From Alteromonas hispanica (GTDB lineage: Bacteria; Pseudomonadota; Gammaproteobacteria; Enterobacterales; Alteromonadaceae): a stretch of 64,000 nt of DNA. The position numbers and the translations under genes are program-made. Below the pieces are notes generated by a model that saw only the letters and a list, made by a program, of their open reading frames with translations, was not told the origin of the DNA and did not search any database. Shown here in pieces: positions 42,347 to 52,149 of the stretch. How positions within the stretch are numbered: position 1 is the stretch's first letter; each line of letters opens with the position of its first letter. Location: the NCBI RefSeq assembly GCF_010500915.1, contig NZ_JAAAWP010000012.1:22834-86833 (forward strand), in the 5' to 3' direction.

Positions 42347-43384
42347 ATGACATGCGCTGTCACTGTGTTATGCCATTTTCTACTTGCTAATTTCTCACCT
42401 TCTCAGGGCGAGAGCGAGGCGGTGAAACACAGTCAAAACGCGCCTAGTGGAGTGATAATGACCACCAACGTTGTCAAGAAAAAGGCCATAGAAGTAGATG
42501 ACGGTCATCAACATGACTACGAAGAGCAATGGTTTGATATTTGGCAGCGTAGCTTTACTAATTCGATGGACTTTACAGTAAGGCAATTCGATGGCTGGTT
42601 TTACAGTAAAGAAAGCGATGAGAAGCTCATGGGTTCACAGGCTAGAGCCCAAGGGCGGGTTCAACTTGCTTGGGAACCTCGCTCTGGCATGTTAACAGAT
42701 ACCGATGTGCGGTTTCGCATTCGAGTAAAACTGCCAGCACTAGAAGAGCGGGTAGATTTGTTACTGAGTGATAACGAAGATGAAACCCAAGATTCAGCCA
42801 TCAGAGCAGCGAGGGATACAGCAAACAACAACCGAGATCGCACAACTATCGCCCTTCGTTTTCGACCAGATCAAAACTCCCATTATTCTTTTAGAATTGG
42901 CGCTGGCAGGCGTGATCAGCTTTACACTCGAGCAAGGTACAGAGATGCGGCAGCGATAAGCGAAAACTGGGCTGTTTTATACGATGCTGAAGTTTATTAT
43001 TTCACAAGGGATAGACTGGGCGCAGAGTTGGGCGCTGCTTTTCAATACGATCTAAACCCGCAGCATTTAATTCGACAGAACAACCGTTTCTTTTATCGCG
43101 ATGAGACCGACGATTGGTTTTGGCGACATGAAATTCACCATTTGTATTCCCTAAATCGTCACAATTCGCTCATTCCCCACTTTATGGTAGAGGGTCTTAG
43201 CCAACCCAACTATCGCGTTGAAGAGATTTACAGCGGCTTGAGATGGCGTTCAAATACGGTGAGAGATTGGCTATATTTTGACGTTGAGCCCTTTGTGTTG
43301 CTACTGCGAGAGGAAAACTTTTCTCCTTCATTTGGTGTGGCCCTGCGCGTAGAGGCGTATTACGGAGATGTATCTAACAATTGA
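42347..43384 (+). CDS. Hypothetical exported protein, possibly an outer-membrane barrel
   Basis: 345 residues. AAGGAG lies 10 bases before the ATG. The first 25 residues (VTVLCHFLLANFS) look like a weak signal sequence. The rest has many alternating aromatic strands (WFDIWQRSFTNSMDFTVRQFDGWFY, YYFTRDRLGAELGAAFQYDL, WLYFDVEPFVLLLREENFSPSFGVALRVEAYYG) that suggest a beta-barrel or porin-like protein. No family was recognised. Relatives of this layout occur near tat genes in marine gammaproteobacteria, from memory only. Divergent from tatA. Confidence 0.6.
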   Translation: MTCAVTVLCHFLLANFSPSQGESEAVKHSQNAPSGVIMTTNVVKKKAIEVDDGHQHDYEEQWFDIWQRSFTNSMDFTVRQFDGWFYSKESDEKLMGSQARAQGRVQLAWEPRSGMLTDTDVRFRIRVKLPALEERVDLLLSDNEDETQDSAIRAARDTANNNRDRTTIALRFRPDQNSHYSFRIGAGRRDQLYTRARYRDAAAISENWAVLYDAEVYYFTRDRLGAELGAAFQYDLNPQHLIRQNNRFFYRDETDDWFWRHEIHHLYSLNRHNSLIPHFMVEGLSQPNYRVEEIYSGLRWRSNTVRDWLYFDVEPFVLLLREENFSPSFGVALRVEAYYGDVSNN

Positions 43385-43414
43385 GTTTGTGTTGTAAGCA
43401 ACTTTTTCGGTATA

Positions 43415-43441
43415 AAAAAGGCCAGTGTTGCACTGGCCTTC
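43415..43441. terminator. Bidirectional terminator downstream of ilvH
   Basis: AAGGCCAGTG (43418-43427) pairs with CACTGGCCTT (43431-43440) with a three-base loop and a T-run of six on the minus strand; it also serves the convergent plus-strand gene. Confidence 0.88.
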
Positions 43442-43486
43442 AAATGTTTGAATATAGTTATTCGCAGTTGTACGAATAACTAAACG

Positions 43487-43984
43487 CTAAGGCCTTAGTG
43501 CTCTATCACCACGAGCAAGACCACACACACCCGTTCTCGACGACTCGATAACCTCTGCGCATTGGCCCATAGTGGCCGCAAATGCGTCAAGCTTGTCGGT
43601 AGTGCCAGTAATTTCGATAGTGTAGTTATTGGCGTTCACATCAAGAATGCGGCCGCGGAAAATATCTGAATTACGCTTAACTTCCGCGCGCACTGACTCG
43701 GTACGGGTGGCGACTTTAATTAACATTAATTCGCGCTCAATGTGCGTGTTTTCCGTTAAATCTGCCACCTTAAGCACGTCAATAAGCTTATTTACCTGCT
43801 TAGTGATCTGCTCGATAACCTTGTCATCACCATGGGTAATGATAGTTAAGCGTGAAAGGCTTGAATCGTCTGTGGGTGCTACGCACAACGAGTCTACGTT
43901 ATATCCACGCTGAGAGAATACACCAACAATTCGAGATAGTGCGCCAGGGGCGTTTTCCATTAATACTGAAATAATGCGTTTCAT
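43487..43984 (-). CDS. ilvH: Acetolactate synthase small (regulatory) subunit
   Basis: 165 residues. The N-terminal ACT domain has ISVLMENAPGALSRIVGVFSQRGYNVDSL, where valine binds, and the second domain follows (ADLTENTHIERELMLIKV). It regulates the catalytic subunit and confers valine feedback. The order ilvI-ilvH matches acetohydroxyacid synthase III. Its ATG overlaps the ilvI stop by one base (TAATG). The sequence NSDIFRGRILDVNANNYTIEITG is typical. Confidence 0.96.
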   Translation of the reverse strand: MKRIISVLMENAPGALSRIVGVFSQRGYNVDSLCVAPTDDSSLSRLTIITHGDDKVIEQITKQVNKLIDVLKVADLTENTHIERELMLIKVATRTESVRAEVKRNSDIFRGRILDVNANNYTIEITGTTDKLDAFAATMGQCAEVIESSRTGVCGLARGDRALRP

Positions 43985-45702
43985 TAGGTTCGCTCCGTCT
44001 TACTCAAGCGCATGTCATCCATGGCTCCGTACTTAATTTGCATAGGATATACGTGTTCGTTTTGGTCTATAGCAATGTCCATAAACACCAAGCGATCTGT
44101 GTAGCTGAAACATTTCTCCATAGCGGCGTCGAGCTCATCTAACTTATCGACCTTAATACCAATGTGACCATAAGCTTCTGCAAGCTTAACGAAATCAGGC
44201 ATCGAATCCATGTAGGAGTGTGAATGTCGACCTTTATAGATCATATCTTGCCACTGACGAACCATGCCAAGCGCGCGGTTATTCAACGAAATAATCTTGA
44301 TAGGTAAGTTGTATTGCAAGCAGGTAGACAGTTCTTGAATATTCATTTGAATACTACCGTCACCCGTTACCACTACTGATGTGGCTTTAGGGTGAGCAAA
44401 CTGAACTCCCATTGCCGCGGGTAGGCCAAAGCCCATAGTGCCTAGGCCGCCAGAGTTAATCCACTGACGTGGCTTATCATACTGATAATACAAGGCAGCA
44501 AACATTTGATGCTGACCCACGTCCGAGCTCACAAAGGCTTTGCCATCGGTGTGCTTATAGAGCGTTTCAATAACTCGCTGTGGTTTAATAACTTCTTCGC
44601 CCTGCTCATAATTCAAGCAAGCTTTTGCTCGCCAAGTTGCTATTTGGCTCCACCAATCGGCAAGCTTTTCAGGCTGAGCAGAAAGGTCTTTCTTATCCAC
44701 TTGACTAAGGATTTGATCTAAAACCTTATCTACCGAACCAACCACTGGAATATGTGCGTTCACCGTTTTAGATATAGATGCTGGGTCGATGTCAACATGT
44801 ATGATATCGGCGTGAGGGCAAAACTTATCAACGTTGTTAGTTACACGGTCGTCAAATCGCGCACCTAAAGCAATGATACAGTCGGCATTATGCATCGACT
44901 TATTAGCTTCAAGGGTGCCGTGCATGCCAAGCATGCCAATAAATTGCTTATGTGTTCCCGGCATGGCACCAAGCCCCATTAGGGTACATGTAACGGGGGC
45001 GTTTAGCTTTTCGGCTAGCTCAATCACTTTGCTGGAGGCGTCACAGGCTACTGCTCCACCGCCAACATATAAAATCGGACGTTCCGCTTTCAACAGTGAC
45101 TCTACTGCTTTTTTGACCTGTTTTGGGTGACCCTTTTCAGTTGGATTGTAAGAGCGCATAGTTACGTCAGACGGGAACACATACGGATGTTCGTCCGCCA
45201 CACTTACTAAATCTTTCGGTAAATCAACAACTACCGGGCCTGGGCGACCTGTATTAGCAATATAGTAGGCTTTTGCAATTGCCTCAGGAATATCAACAGA
45301 GCGCTTTACAAGGAAGCTATGCTTAACAATAGGACGTGAACACCCTACCATATCAGTTTCTTGGAAAGCATCTTCACCTATGTGCATAGAAGGCACCTGG
45401 CCCGATAGCACTACCATAGGAATAGAATCCATATATGCAGTGGCTATACCGGTAATCGTATTTGTTGCTCCAGGACCTGAAGTGACGAGAACGGTGCCGG
45501 TTTTGCCAGTTGAACGTGCATACCCATCCGCCATATGTGCGGCTGCCTGTTCATGACGTACGAGGACATGTTTGACATCATCTTGTGCGAATAAAGCATC
45601 ATAAATGTCAAGTACGGCACCACCTGGATAACCGAACACATGTGTTACTCCTACATCTTTTAGCGCTTCAACCACCATGGCTGCGCCCGACATCATTTTC
45701 AC
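43984..45702 (-). CDS. ilvI: Acetolactate synthase large (catalytic) subunit
   Basis: 572 residues from a GTG at 45702 ([14 protein letters not shown]), which has GGGAGA seven bases upstream. The frame extends another 30 codons to 45792, but those residues are not part of the family. The catalytic glutamate is in [16 protein letters not shown]; the FAD region follows; the thiamine-diphosphate motif is [32 protein letters not shown]. Catalyses pyruvate + pyruvate (or 2-oxobutyrate) condensation, the first common step for Val, Leu and Ile. The long AT-rich 5' region could hold regulatory sites. Confidence 0.96.
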   Translation of the reverse strand: MKMMSGAAMVVEALKDVGVTHVFGYPGGAVLDIYDALFAQDDVKHVLVRHEQAAAHMADGYARSTGKTGTVLVTSGPGATNTITGIATAYMDSIPMVVLSGQVPSMHIGEDAFQETDMVGCSRPIVKHSFLVKRSVDIPEAIAKAYYIANTGRPGPVVVDLPKDLVSVADEHPYVFPSDVTMRSYNPTEKGHPKQVKKAVESLLKAERPILYVGGGAVACDASSKVIELAEKLNAPVTCTLMGLGAMPGTHKQFIGMLGMHGTLEANKSMHNADCIIALGARFDDRVTNNVDKFCPHADIIHVDIDPASISKTVNAHIPVVGSVDKVLDQILSQVDKKDLSAQPEKLADWWSQIATWRAKACLNYEQGEEVIKPQRVIETLYKHTDGKAFVSSDVGQHQMFAALYYQYDKPRQWINSGGLGTMGFGLPAAMGVQFAHPKATSVVVTGDGSIQMNIQELSTCLQYNLPIKIISLNNRALGMVRQWQDMIYKGRHSHSYMDSMPDFVKLAEAYGHIGIKVDKLDELDAAMEKCFSYTDRLVFMDIAIDQNEHVYPMQIKYGAMDDMRLSKTERT

Positions 45703-45953
45703 TGTTGTATCTCCCGTAAAAGGTTGTGAGTTGTCATCTTTCGCTGACGATGTCCGGACTATATCGAAGCTAATAGGAAGATAAAACACCAAAATGAGGA
45801 AAAGTGAGATATATATCCCAATAATAGTAATAATTAGGATGAATATTTCATAATAAAGACATTATTCACCCAAAATAGGATAATTATTTACAATCGGTTA
45901 ACAAAATTTGGAATTTATCATCTGTTACGTTTGTTTTACGCATGTATTGAAGG

Positions 45954-46337
45954 CTAATCAGACACATCCACATCAAGATCGCTATTGTCATTGATGTCTT
46001 CGTCATTATCCGCGTCGGTATCGTCAATGACAGGCTTTTGTGAGCCATAGATGCTTGCGGTTTTAGGCCTATTTATTCGTCGTTGATATTTAAGCCACAC
46101 CTTTTCTTGGGGAGTTGAAGGTTCGCGATGCCCCAAAGCTGACTCAAGATAAGCTTGTTCCTCATCATTTTCCGGAGTTATTTCGCCGTCAACCAGGGCG
46201 GCAAATAAACTTCCATGAGATTGCAAAAGCTTACTTTCGGAGATAGAAAAGTCACCAGAACGGGCAAAGCCATAAGGGTAGTTCTTTTTATCGACAAATA
46301 ATTTACTCGCTACCTGCTGTTTTGAAATAACCGCCAT
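45954..46337 (-). CDS. maoP: DUF413 protein, MaoP-like
   Basis: 127 residues from the ATG at 46337, with GAGGTGG just upstream. The signature NYPYGFARSGDFSISESKLLQSHGSLF and SALGHREPSTPQEKVWLKYQRRINRPK is that of DUF413 (YifE), renamed MaoP in E. coli, where it organises the Ori macrodomain through the site maoS. An acidic, Asp-rich tail of about 25 residues follows, as in other members. It stands alone. The role in chromosome organisation in this organism is inference from the family. Confidence 0.85.
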   Translation of the reverse strand: MAVISKQQVASKLFVDKKNYPYGFARSGDFSISESKLLQSHGSLFAALVDGEITPENDEEQAYLESALGHREPSTPQEKVWLKYQRRINRPKTASIYGSQKPVIDDTDADNDEDINDNSDLDVDVSD

Positions 46338-46553
46338 ATCCACCTCGTTCAAACTATATTAGTTGGGTGTAGCCAAGCGAGACCAATCTCTTACTTAGCG
46401 TAAAAATAGACTACTTATTTGACATATAACGACATGCTATTGGTAGGTTTAGTTGGGTTTGCAGCTACTGTCAAACCCAAAACACGAGGTAGTAAAAACT
46501 TAATATTTTAAATCAAAATAAGATGCAGAATGCTTCACGCAGCCTTGTACTAT

Positions 46554-47015
46554 TTAGCGCTTCTCACTGACCCAAACGGTAATAATTCCATCTACAACAA
46601 CGGTACCATTTGTATCGTATGCTTTTACTGAAATAGGCAGGTCACCAGGCTTCCATGCATCTTCTGGTACTTCAGCCACGCATCGAATATCGGTATCCGC
46701 TTTTGCTGGATACTTCACTTCCATCCCTTTTGGGATCCAACGCAAATGCTTGGGAATAGACGCCTCACACATAAACCCCATCGCCATTTCTAAACCGTTA
46801 CAAATGGCAATTACGTGAACAGTACCAATGTGATTTTGAATTGCCTTTCGTTTTTTTAAGGACACTTCGCAATAGTTGGGGCGAATATCGGTGATCAGCG
46901 GAGAAACAGTAGAAAAATATGGCGCCCGTCTAGCAGAGTACCAACTAAATAGTTTTTGGCCGAACGGGAGCTTCATAAATTTGTTGTACATATTCAGTAC
47001 ATAATTCTTGTTCAT
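46554..47015 (-). CDS. DUF4442 hotdog-fold protein, thioesterase-like
   Basis: 153 residues. The hotdog fold is suggested by FGQKLFSWYSARRAPYFSTVSPLITDIRPNYCEVSLKKRKAIQNHIGTVHVIAICNGLEMAMGFM and the acyl-binding style end GTVVVDGIITVWV. Such proteins in bacteria relate to PaaI-type thioesterases, though the catalytic residues here are not certain. The start is the ATG at 47015. The neighbours do not reveal a pathway. Confidence 0.78.
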   Translation of the reverse strand: MNKNYVLNMYNKFMKLPFGQKLFSWYSARRAPYFSTVSPLITDIRPNYCEVSLKKRKAIQNHIGTVHVIAICNGLEMAMGFMCEASIPKHLRWIPKGMEVKYPAKADTDIRCVAEVPEDAWKPGDLPISVKAYDTNGTVVVDGIITVWVSEKR

Positions 47016-47183
47016 AATTTACCGCTGTATGGTTATAACTGCCGCGAGAAAAGATGCATCCGCACATAACATTTGGCAAACGCATCTGGTTAGACCAGTA
47101 AGAGTAGCGATAGAAAGCATTAAAATCAATGCTTTGATGTCAGGCCTAGGCAACCCCCTCTTAATTGAGATTTGCAAACATTA

Positions 47184-47209
47184 AAAAGCCCCGCTTAAGC
47201 GAGGCTTTT
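47184..47209. terminator. Terminator downstream of the TonB receptor gene
   Basis: A palindromic stem around CGCTTAAGCG (with AAAAGCC and GGCTTTT arms and one mismatch) at 47184-47209, running into T on the minus strand about 55 bases after the receptor stop. Confidence 0.75.
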
Positions 47210-47263
47210 GTTTGATTTTAGGTTAGCACGCATTGTTGTACTAACACTCTAGTATTAACCTTC

Positions 47264-50200
47264 TTACATATTGTAATTAACACCTAAGAAGAAAAAGCGT
47301 CCACGAGGCCCTGCTGGACGGGACAGTGTGCCTAGGTATGGGTCTTCCTCAAACGCGTTATTCACACCGCCATATACTTCTAACGAATCGTCGAATGTAT
47401 AAGAGACTGAAAAATCGTGAACTAAAGCAGAACCTGTAGAGGTAATGCTGACGAAGTCCGGGTTATTTTCAATATCTTGATTTTCAAGACCAGGAAGTAA
47501 CTGTGAGCTTTCATAGCGACCGCTCCAACCAATAACAAAATCGCCGATTAGGTAATCTACATTCATATTCACTATCCATTCCGGACGGCTGAATGTACCT
47601 AGTACGTCTGTGACTTCATCGGGTGCAGATACGTCACGTACTTCCTCGTTCTTGAGGAAGTTAGTTCCATTTATAGTGAAGTTAACGCGTGAGTCAGAAT
47701 CGGTAAGCTCTGCAAGGTCAACAACGTAATCGATACGGAAGTCGATCCCTGAAGTTTCAACTGCTGCAAGGTTAATGAAGCCAGAGCGGAAGTTAGTAAT
47801 AAACCCGTTTGAACCATCGCGGTCTACCGCGTCACAGAACTGGTTGTTAATCGTTGGAGCATCAACACAGTTTGAAGCGATATCAAATCCAGAAAGGCTA
47901 TCGATAAGACCATCAACTTGAATATTATAATAATCTAGTGTGAATACTAGACCATCGAATACGCCATCAAATTCACCTTCAGGCTTCCAAACTGTTCCTA
48001 TCGTTACGGTTTCTGCTTCTTCTGGTTCTAGATCCGGGTTACCACCGGTTGTACCGGCAACAAACGCAGATAAGAAGTTGGTTGAATCATATGAGCCATC
48101 GGCAACGCTATCACCAATTAAAGCAATACAGTTTGCTTCACGGAATTCTGATCCCGCTTCAATAAAGTTCTGGTTACACGGATCGTCACCTGCACCCAAC
48201 GTTGCAGCAAACGTAGGCGCAAAAGCTTCGTTGATATTGGGTACACGTACCGCCTCAGAGTACGTAGTACGTACACTAAAGGTTTCTACCGGAGACCATA
48301 CAGAGCCCACAGTCCATGCATCGTGAGTGCCATATGGCTCGTAATCTGAACTTCTATAAGCTGTACGCAACTCTAAGCGCTCAGCAAAGTCCATTCCTTC
48401 AAGTATAGGAATAGTGGCCTCAACAAAGTATTCGGATACATCGTATTGTCCGTTTGAAGGGTTAGTTGGCCCGCTGCGCGAGTCTAGTGTTCCAAATGTA
48501 AGACCAGATGCTGAATAAGGGTCTGGTGTAAAAGAGCTCGTCTCACGACGCCACTCATAACCAAGCGCAAAAGATACGGGACCGGCTGGTAGTTCAAATA
48601 AGTCAGACGAGTTACCCGACACCACAGCTAAGAAGTTTTCTTGTTCAATTTCGTTTTGCGATGTAGCAGGTTGGAAAATGAATGCGGCTGCTTCTGCACT
48701 AACAGAGTCTTTGCCGAATAGGTTAACCGGCACACACGAACCGTCGCCAGGTTGGAACGTAAGGAAGCCGAAGTTTCCGTTAACCGTAGGGAACGGCGAC
48801 GTTGGCGGTAATGCCGAACTGTCTAGATCAGAACGACAAACTGTCTCACCGGTTGAGGGGTCAGTCACAGCGTCAATAGCAGCAAAATAACGATCTTCAA
48901 GACGCACTCGAGACGTTATATCGGCATCAGTACGACCGTAGTTATAGAATACTTCGTATTCTAGTTCGGTATTAGGAATATAACCGTCGAAACCAGCTAC
49001 GATACGGAATGTCTTACGCTCGGCTTCTGGGTTTGAGGTTGCATTGAAATCGAGAACGTCGCGAGACATTACCAAACTTACGCTTTCGCCTTCGGCACTA
49101 AGCTGGTTTATTTGAGAAAGTAGCGCGCTAGGTACAAACGGGTTATCTAACGAAATAGGGATATCGTCGTTGAAACCATTAACCTGGTTAGTTTCTTTTG
49201 TTTCGCTAGATACAAATTTAGCGTCAACAAAGAAGTTTATAAATTCGTTCACTTCATAATTAGACACAGCTTGAACTAATACTCTCTTAGATTCAGGCAA
49301 TATCAACTCGCTGTCTGGAGATGCCGGAACACCATCACCACCACTAGCGTCGAACGCACCAACATATACATCACCAGGGTTGTAAGCACGTAAATTACCG
49401 TCTTCACCGATTACCTGACACGTTGGAATCATTTGTGAACCAATGGTGGCACAACCCGGTGCGCCGCCAGAACCGAGTACATCAAAAAACGCGCTGCCGG
49501 TAAGTGATATCACACCACGATCACTGGAAATAGGAAGGCGGTAGTTTGGCACCCATGTATTGTCAAAACGAGGGTCTATACCAAAGGCTTGTTGAGTAGC
49601 TTCTGTGTTAGCGACTTGAGAAAATAGACCAGAGCCAGCAAAGTCTCTGTCGCGCGCAAATACTGGGCTTGTTTCTTGATATTCAACGGCAAAGACTAAA
49701 TCGCCGCGATCACTGCTAAAGCCATTCGCTAGTGACAGGAAGAATTCATTAGCATCACCGTCATCTGTTACACCGGTTTGCGTGCGAACTTCTAAGCCTT
49801 CAAACGATGCGCCATCACGCATATTAAAGTTAACCACACCGGTTACGGCATCTGCACCATACACAGCAGAAGCACCACCTGTAAGAACTTCTACGTTGCG
49901 TAGCAATGCAGTTGACAGCGCATTAACGTCAACAGAGCCTGTTCCTTCGATACCAGAAACATGGCGACGGCCATTTTCCATAACCAGCGTTCTCTCGCTA
50001 CCTAAGTTACGTAGGTCGAGTAAACTTGCACCTAATGGTGTACCGTTAAACGCAGAAAAAGAGCCTGGTAATGAAGCTTGTAATTGCGGAGATTCACGCA
50101 GCATGGCGCCCAGATCGATCTGACCTGATGTTTTAATGTCGCCCGCATTGATCGCTAGTACAGGACTAGCAGCATCTAACGAAGAATCTTGCGCAACACG

Positions 50201-50350
50201 AGAACCGGTTACCACTACCTTTTCGACTTCCCGTTCTTCCACTTCAGACTCTTCCTGAGCCTTTACGACACCTACATTAAGCGCCAAAGCCGACGATACG
50301 GCTAAAGCTAATGCAGAGATTTGATTGCGCTTTGATAAATCATAAGCCAT
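47264..50350 (-). CDS. TonB-dependent outer-membrane receptor
   Basis: 1028 residues. Signal peptide 1-31; a TonB-box-like start (VEKVVVTGSR) at about 45; the plug domain contains GSERTLVMENGRRHV and VLTGGASAVYGADAVTGVVNF; the beta-barrel runs to the last residues, ending with an aromatic, FFFLGVNYNM. This resembles the receptors abundant in Alteromonadales that take up glycans, peptides or siderophores; no ligand-specific partner is adjacent. SD CGGAG 10 bases before the ATG. A long 5' region of about 530 bases follows, toward the tRNA cluster. Confidence 0.92.
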   Translation of the reverse strand: MAYDLSKRNQISALALAVSSALALNVGVVKAQEESEVEEREVEKVVVTGSRVAQDSSLDAASPVLAINAGDIKTSGQIDLGAMLRESPQLQASLPGSFSAFNGTPLGASLLDLRNLGSERTLVMENGRRHVSGIEGTGSVDVNALSTALLRNVEVLTGGASAVYGADAVTGVVNFNMRDGASFEGLEVRTQTGVTDDGDANEFFLSLANGFSSDRGDLVFAVEYQETSPVFARDRDFAGSGLFSQVANTEATQQAFGIDPRFDNTWVPNYRLPISSDRGVISLTGSAFFDVLGSGGAPGCATIGSQMIPTCQVIGEDGNLRAYNPGDVYVGAFDASGGDGVPASPDSELILPESKRVLVQAVSNYEVNEFINFFVDAKFVSSETKETNQVNGFNDDIPISLDNPFVPSALLSQINQLSAEGESVSLVMSRDVLDFNATSNPEAERKTFRIVAGFDGYIPNTELEYEVFYNYGRTDADITSRVRLEDRYFAAIDAVTDPSTGETVCRSDLDSSALPPTSPFPTVNGNFGFLTFQPGDGSCVPVNLFGKDSVSAEAAAFIFQPATSQNEIEQENFLAVVSGNSSDLFELPAGPVSFALGYEWRRETSSFTPDPYSASGLTFGTLDSRSGPTNPSNGQYDVSEYFVEATIPILEGMDFAERLELRTAYRSSDYEPYGTHDAWTVGSVWSPVETFSVRTTYSEAVRVPNINEAFAPTFAATLGAGDDPCNQNFIEAGSEFREANCIALIGDSVADGSYDSTNFLSAFVAGTTGGNPDLEPEEAETVTIGTVWKPEGEFDGVFDGLVFTLDYYNIQVDGLIDSLSGFDIASNCVDAPTINNQFCDAVDRDGSNGFITNFRSGFINLAAVETSGIDFRIDYVVDLAELTDSDSRVNFTINGTNFLKNEEVRDVSAPDEVTDVLGTFSRPEWIVNMNVDYLIGDFVIGWSGRYESSQLLPGLENQDIENNPDFVSITSTGSALVHDFSVSYTFDDSLEVYGGVNNAFEEDPYLGTLSRPAGPRGRFFFLGVNYNM

Positions 50351-50871
50351 GTGTGTTTCTCCGAGTATTTTCTTATCTTTTAAGGCCGCTATTCTTGCTG
50401 ATAGCTAATGGCAGAAAGACTAATTTTATGTACCTTTAGGTAAGCATGTTTGAGACGCGCTTGAGCGGTACTATTATTTACAGCGTATTCTTTGCAAACT
50501 GTACTGACATTGCAGCCAGTGCAAGCTTTGTGCCCAACAATTGCTCGTTTATTCGCAATATGGGCTTTTGAAGCCGCGAATTATGCATATTTATTTATAA
50601 AAATCCATTTAATATGCACTCATTAAGCATCCAAGGCGTACTTCGCACTACATTAGTGCAAAAAAACAAACTTTCACGCCCGTTCACAAGGGATAAACGA
50701 CAAATCGGGCAAAATCAAGATAAGCACGCACCAAAACAAGGCAAACAGCCTTGAATATTGATTCAAAGTGAAAGTGAAAAGGGTATAAAATCACGGCACA
50801 CAGCCATCAAATCCAACAAACTTAATACTTTCGTATAAATTTGAGAATTATGCGGAAATTTGAAGGTTTTC
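50351..50871. other. AT-rich leader and promoter region of the TonB receptor gene
   Basis: About 520 bases with no convincing gene on either strand. It must hold the receptor promoter, but no single -35/-10 pair stands out. The right end grades into the degenerate tRNA-derived repeat at 50872-50942. Confidence 0.4.
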
Positions 50872-50942
50872 GAAGCGAGAACAGGAATTCGAGCTCGTGT
50901 AAAGCAATGACCGACACTCAGTCGCGGGCCCACTAGGGTCGC
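50872..50942 (-). repeat. Degenerate tRNA-Gly-derived repeat, copy 3
   Basis: Starts with a decayed copy of the tRNA-Gly 3' end (20 of 28 positions alike, by hand alignment) and ends in a 32-base GC-rich core (50911-50942, CCGACACTC to GGGTCGC) that differs from the other two copies at only one or two positions. The tRNA part is lost but the core is kept. Confidence 0.7.
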
Positions 50943-50990
50943 CTTGAGGTATTAGAGAAACTAAAATTACAAAGTGATTTGATTAAAATT

Positions 50991-51051
50991 TGGAGCGGGA
51001 AACGAGATTCGCTAACTGGCCGACACTCGGTCGCGGGCCCACTGGGGTCGC
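50991..51051 (-). repeat. tRNA-Gly 3'-end/GC-core repeat, copy 2
   Basis: On the plus strand: the first 21 bases are identical to the 3' end of tRNA-Gly (TGGAGCGGGAAACG to TTCG, including the CCA), then eight bases, then the 32-base core CCGACACTCGGTCGCGGG to GGGTCGC. Begins exactly 109 bases from the 3' end of tRNA-Gly copy 2. Confidence 0.85.
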
Positions 51052-51099
51052 ATGAAATCAAATACAGAAGTTAACTTATAAAATGAGGTATAAAAAATT

Positions 51100-51175
<76 letters not shown>

Positions 51176-51232
51176 ATAGAATCGATGCTATTGCATCTTT
51201 TGGTGCTTACTTAGAGTAAGTTTATTTGAATT

Positions 51233-51294
51233 TGGAGCGGGAAACGAGATTCGCCAACTGGCCGACACTCGGTCGCGGGCCCACTAGGGGTCGC
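51233..51294 (-). repeat. tRNA-Gly 3'-end/GC-core repeat, copy 1
   Basis: Same structure as copy 2: 21 bases identical to the tRNA-Gly 3' end, 8 bases, then the core with one extra G (AGGGGTCGC). Also exactly 109 bases from the 3' end of its tRNA, giving a 242-base period with copy 2. The sequence cannot form an acceptor stem, so it is not a tRNA gene. Confidence 0.85.
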
Positions 51295-51341
51295 GCTTTT
51301 CACGCTCACTGAAAGTAAAGTTTACTATCAGGTTTAAAATT

Positions 51342-51417
<76 letters not shown>

Positions 51418-51449
51418 AACAAAAAGGCACTTCGTTTGAAGTGGTGCGC

Positions 51450-51477
51450 ATTTTACAAAAATTTTGGGGTAACGCAA
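51450..51477 (-). promoter_or_regulatory. Promoter of the tRNA-Gly operon
   Basis: On the minus strand TTGCGT (51472-51477) and TAAAAT (51450-51455) with a 16-base spacer, followed by GCGCACC, a GC-rich discriminator typical of stringently controlled tRNA promoters. It lies about 30 bases before the first tRNA. Confidence 0.65.
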
Positions 51478-51517
51478 CCTTTTATTCTACTTTTTTAGTG
51501 CCCGTGTTCATGAGTGC

Positions 51518-52063
51518 TTAAATCGTAAACACTTTCTCGCGGTAATAGCGCATTTCTTCAATAGACTCGCGAATATCGTCTAGCGCAAGATGCACACCTT
51601 TTTTCTCAAACCCAGATAGAATCTCTGGTTTCCAACGGCGTGTAAGCTCTTTAATAGTGCTCACATCAATACTTCTGTAATGGAAGTACGCTTCCAATTC
51701 TGGCATGTACTTAACCATAAAACGTCTGTCTTGACCTATTGTGTTGCCGCACAGCGGAGACTTACCAGCTTCTACCCATTGCTGTAAAAAAGCGATGGTT
51801 TCGGCAGCGGCTTCTTGCTCGTTTACCGTACTTTCGCGGCAGCGCTTTGTAAGGCCGCTTTCGCCGTGCACACGAGTGCACCATTCATCCATACTGTCTA
51901 ACACGCTATCGGGTTGATGAACGGCTATAACAGGCCCTTCTGCAAGAATGTTGAGCTGCGCATCGGTCACTATGGTTGCAATTTCCATAACCACACAGGT
52001 TTCCGGATCGAGCCCCGTCATCTCCATATCTATCCAAACAAGATTGCTATTGTCTTTGCTCAT
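51518..52063 (-). CDS. orn: Oligoribonuclease
   Basis: 181 residues from the ATG at 52063, with GAGGAA upstream; the longer frame would start before the family N-terminus. DEDD-type 3'-5' exonuclease: DMEMTGLD and EIATIVTD carry Exo [12 protein letters not shown]xo II, and the C-terminal [19 protein letters not shown]xo III. It degrades two-to-four-nucleotide RNA to mononucleotides, including pGpG from c-di-GMP breakdown. Divergent from rsgA; the tRNA-Gly genes lie downstream, as in E. coli. Confidence 0.97.
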   Translation of the reverse strand: MSKDNSNLVWIDMEMTGLDPETCVVMEIATIVTDAQLNILAEGPVIAVHQPDSVLDSMDEWCTRVHGESGLTKRCRESTVNEQEAAAETIAFLQQWVEAGKSPLCGNTIGQDRRFMVKYMPELEAYFHYRSIDVSTIKELTRRWKPEILSGFEKKGVHLALDDIRESIEEMRYYREKVFTI

Positions 52064-52149
52064 ATCATTCCTCAGTGCATTACAGACATGGCAACCATGT
52101 CCTACAAACGTTATTATTGTATTAGTATACGTGAAACTAGAAAATAATC

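Noticed and set aside
45703..45860. Attenuator leader peptide for ilvI (in-frame Ile/Leu/Val-rich stretch upstream)
   Set aside because: No ATG/GTG start with a ribosome site precedes the stretch, no terminator/antiterminator pair is visible, and the AT-rich sequence makes such residues likely by chance.
51233..51294. A third tRNA gene
   Set aside because: Only the 21-base 3' end matches tRNA-Gly; there is no acceptor-stem partner, anticodon arm or D-arm.
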